From contig JAKAJW010000018.1 in assembly GCA_021813645.1 (NCBI GenBank), forward strand, positions 1-6,629: 6,629 bases of DNA. The letters are read 5' to 3'. Below the pieces are notes generated by a model. It was not told where the DNA came from. It ran no database searches and worked only from the letters and a program-made list of their open reading frames with translations. The stretch is from Pseudomonadota bacterium (GTDB lineage Bacteria > Pseudomonadota > Alphaproteobacteria > Rhodobacterales > Rhodobacteraceae). Below are positions 5,311 through 6,629 of the stretch, in pieces. A program made the position numbers and the translations under genes. The first letter of the stretch is position 1. The number at the start of each line of letters is the position of its first letter.

Positions 5311-6345
5311 ATGTTGTATCTGGTTACCGGCGGCGCGGGATTTCTGGGGATCAACCTGATCCGCCATCTGCTGGCTGCCGGCCATACGGTGCGCAGCTGG
5401 GACGTCGCGGCCTTCGACTATCCGGAGGCGCCGCGGATCGATGTGCTCCGGGGCGACATCCGCGACCGGTCGCTGCAGGCGCGCGCCTTCGCGGGGGTGG
5501 ATGTCGTCGTCCATTGCGCGGCCGCGCTACCGCTCTGTGCCCCGGCAGAGATCTGGTCGACGGAGGTCGTCGGCACACGGATGCTACTGGCCGCCGCCTT
5601 GGAGCATGACGTGGCGCGGTTCGTCCATATCTCCTCGACCGCGGTCTATGGGATCCCCGACCACCATCCCATTGTGGAGACGGATCGGACCATTGGCGTG
5701 GGGCCCTATGGCAAGGCGAAGATCGCGGCCGAGGAGGCCTGCGCCGAATACCGCGCGCGCGGGCTTTGCCTGCCGGTGCTGAGGCCGAAGTCCTTCGTCG
5801 GGCCGGAGCGGCTCGGGGTTTTCGAACTGCTCTACAGTTTCGCCTATGAGGGGCATAATTTCCCGGTTCTGGGGCGCGGCGAGAACCGCTATCAGTTGCT
5901 CGACGTTGCCGATCTCTGCCAAGCGGTCGAGCTTTGCGCCACCGTCGCGCCGGAGCGGGCGAACGATACGTTCAATGTGGGAGCGGACCGTTTCGGCAGC
6001 TTGCGGGAAAGCTTCCAGGCGGTGCTCGACCGCGCCGGGCATGGCAAACGGGTGGTGCCGCTGCCGGCCGGGCCCGCCATTCTCACCCTGCGGCTGCTCG
6101 AGACGCTGCATCTGTCGCCGCTCTACCGCTGGATCTACGAGACGGCCGGAGAGGAAAGCTATGTCGGGACCGACCGGATCGCCGCGCGGCTGGGGTTCGC
6201 GCCGCGCTTTTCGAACGTCGAGGCGCTGGTGCGCAACTACGACTGGTATGTGGCGAACCGCGAGCGGATCGGCCGGACGGCGGGGCTGACACATCGGGTC
6301 GCCTGGAAGAAGGGAGCATTGAACCTTGCGCGTCTGGTGTTCTGA
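5311..6345 (+). CDS. NAD(P)-dependent epimerase/dehydratase, extended SDR family, substrate unknown
   Basis: The 344-residue cytoplasmic enzyme has an N-terminal Rossmann fold. The nucleotide-binding motif TGGAGFLG (6-13) fits GxxGxxG and follows the first beta strand directly. GDIRD (48-52) and HCAA (68-71) match conserved cofactor-contact regions. HISSTAVYG (106-114) holds the catalytic Ser/Thr, and the catalytic pair YxxxK is Y133/K137. The C-terminal half carries the substrate-binding region, as in UDP-sugar 4-epimerases and dehydratases. Length fits the family. The substrate could be a nucleotide sugar, or another ketone/alcohol as in 3-beta-HSD-like members; sequence alone does not decide. 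The ATG at 5311 is chosen because it stands right before the Rossmann strand; GGACGGGG (5298-5305) is a weak ribosome-binding site. In-frame GTG codons (5290, 5296) and a TTG (5260) are possible alternatives. Its end overlaps the next gene by 20 nt. Confidence 0.9.
   Translation: MLYLVTGGAGFLGINLIRHLLAAGHTVRSWDVAAFDYPEAPRIDVLRGDIRDRSLQARAFAGVDVVVHCAAALPLCAPAEIWSTEVVGTRMLLAAALEHDVARFVHISSTAVYGIPDHHPIVETDRTIGVGPYGKAKIAAEEACAEYRARGLCLPVLRPKSFVGPERLGVFELLYSFAYEGHNFPVLGRGENRYQLLDVADLCQAVELCATVAPERANDTFNVGADRFGSLRESFQAVLDRAGHGKRVVPLPAGPAILTLRLLETLHLSPLYRWIYETAGEESYVGTDRIAARLGFAPRFSNVEALVRNYDWYVANRERIGRTAGLTHRVAWKKGALNLARLVF
6310..6316 (+). promoter_or_regulatory. Ribosome-binding site for the overlapping downstream gene
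   Basis: AAGGGAG lies inside the last codons of the epimerase gene, 9 nt before the TTG at 6326. It is one of the better matches to the Shine-Dalgarno consensus in the window, and it is the main support for a TTG start and for translational coupling. Confidence 0.5.
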
Positions 6346-6629
6346 CCGCGCGGGCGCACTGCGTCGCCTGGGATTTGCGGGCCTGCTTGCGGGCCTCGCC
6401 GGCGGCGCGGTGGCGCAGACGGCGGCAGATTTGACGCGTCAGGCTGCGGAATTCGCGGCTGGCGGACGCAAGACGATCTTTCAGCTGCAACCGCTGCGAC
6501 GGGCGCAGGAGGCCGTCCTGGCGGACGGCGCGGCAGTGCGGCTCGTCGCGCTCAATCCCGGGGTCAATGCCTGGTTCGTGCTTGAGCTCGGGCCGGTCGG
6601 CAAGCCGGCGGCCAGCTACCACATCGAAA
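6326..6629 (+). CDS. Exported protein of unknown function, N-terminal part (3' end beyond window)
   Basis: A frame two bases out of phase with the epimerase opens after a TGA at 6320-6322 and stays open for 101 codons to the window edge. The first possible start is TTG 6326, with AAGGGAG (6310-6316) upstream. Codons are G/C-rich at the third position, like the other genes. The N-terminus looks like a signal peptide: positive residues R8, R13 and R14, a hydrophobic core LGFAGLLAGLAGGAV (15-29), and an AVA|Q cleavage site after residue 30. The paired R13-R14 is only a faint hint of Tat export. The predicted mature part begins with a polar, helix-prone stretch, then alternating hydrophobic residues around NAWFVLELGP. 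I do not recognise the family. The 20-nt overlap suggests co-expression with the epimerase, perhaps in cell-envelope work; that is inference. Confidence 0.68.
   Translation, partial: MRVWCSDRAGALRRLGFAGLLAGLAGGAVAQTAADLTRQAAEFAAGGRKTIFQLQPLRRAQEAVLADGAAVRLVALNPGVNAWFVLELGPVGKPAASYHIE

Noticed and set aside
4992..5609. A 205-codon plus-strand frame starting inside the tRNA and running into the epimerase gene.
   Set aside because: It begins in tRNA sequence, overlaps the epimerase in another frame, and gives an Arg/Gly-rich product with no recognisable motif.

Overview
The window is GC-rich DNA (well above 60 % by eye, with strong G/C preference at third codon positions). The protein sequences and the tRNA-Ser suggest an alphaproteobacterium, possibly Rhodospirillales-like. 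That placement is inferred from general appearance, not from a search. All genes I can support lie on the + strand.

Layout, left to right. (1) Positions 2-100 hold the last 32 codons of an unidentified gene with an Ala/Pro-rich tail. (2) Three bases later comes alaX (104-829), a free-standing alanyl-tRNA editing hydrolase with its complete zinc-binding set. (3) A 210-bp gap (830-1039) carries two hairpins next to the following start codon. (4) Two tandem kup genes follow (1040-2977 and 3000-4940), 22 bp apart. They encode full-length low-affinity K+ transporters that align without gaps and are about 69 % identical over 615 residues by hand count. (5) A tRNA-Ser(GGA) gene lies at 4986-5075, with a plausible promoter of its own in the 45-bp gap after kup2. 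(6) A 235-bp gap (5076-5310) holds a possible intrinsic terminator and a competing stem. (7) A complete extended-SDR NAD(P)-dependent epimerase/dehydratase runs 5311-6345. (8) The window ends inside a gene that probably starts at a TTG (6326) overlapping the epimerase's end. It encodes a signal-peptide-bearing exported protein that I do not recognise.

Functionally these are mostly housekeeping units set side by side: translation quality control (AlaX), potassium uptake (two Kup proteins), a serine tRNA, and the start of a probable two-gene operon pairing a nucleotide-sugar-type SDR enzyme with an exported protein. I see no mobile element, CRISPR array, phage gene or obvious new defence system. 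The points most worth a second look are the structured leader of the kup pair and the overlapping, TTG-started exported gene at the right edge.
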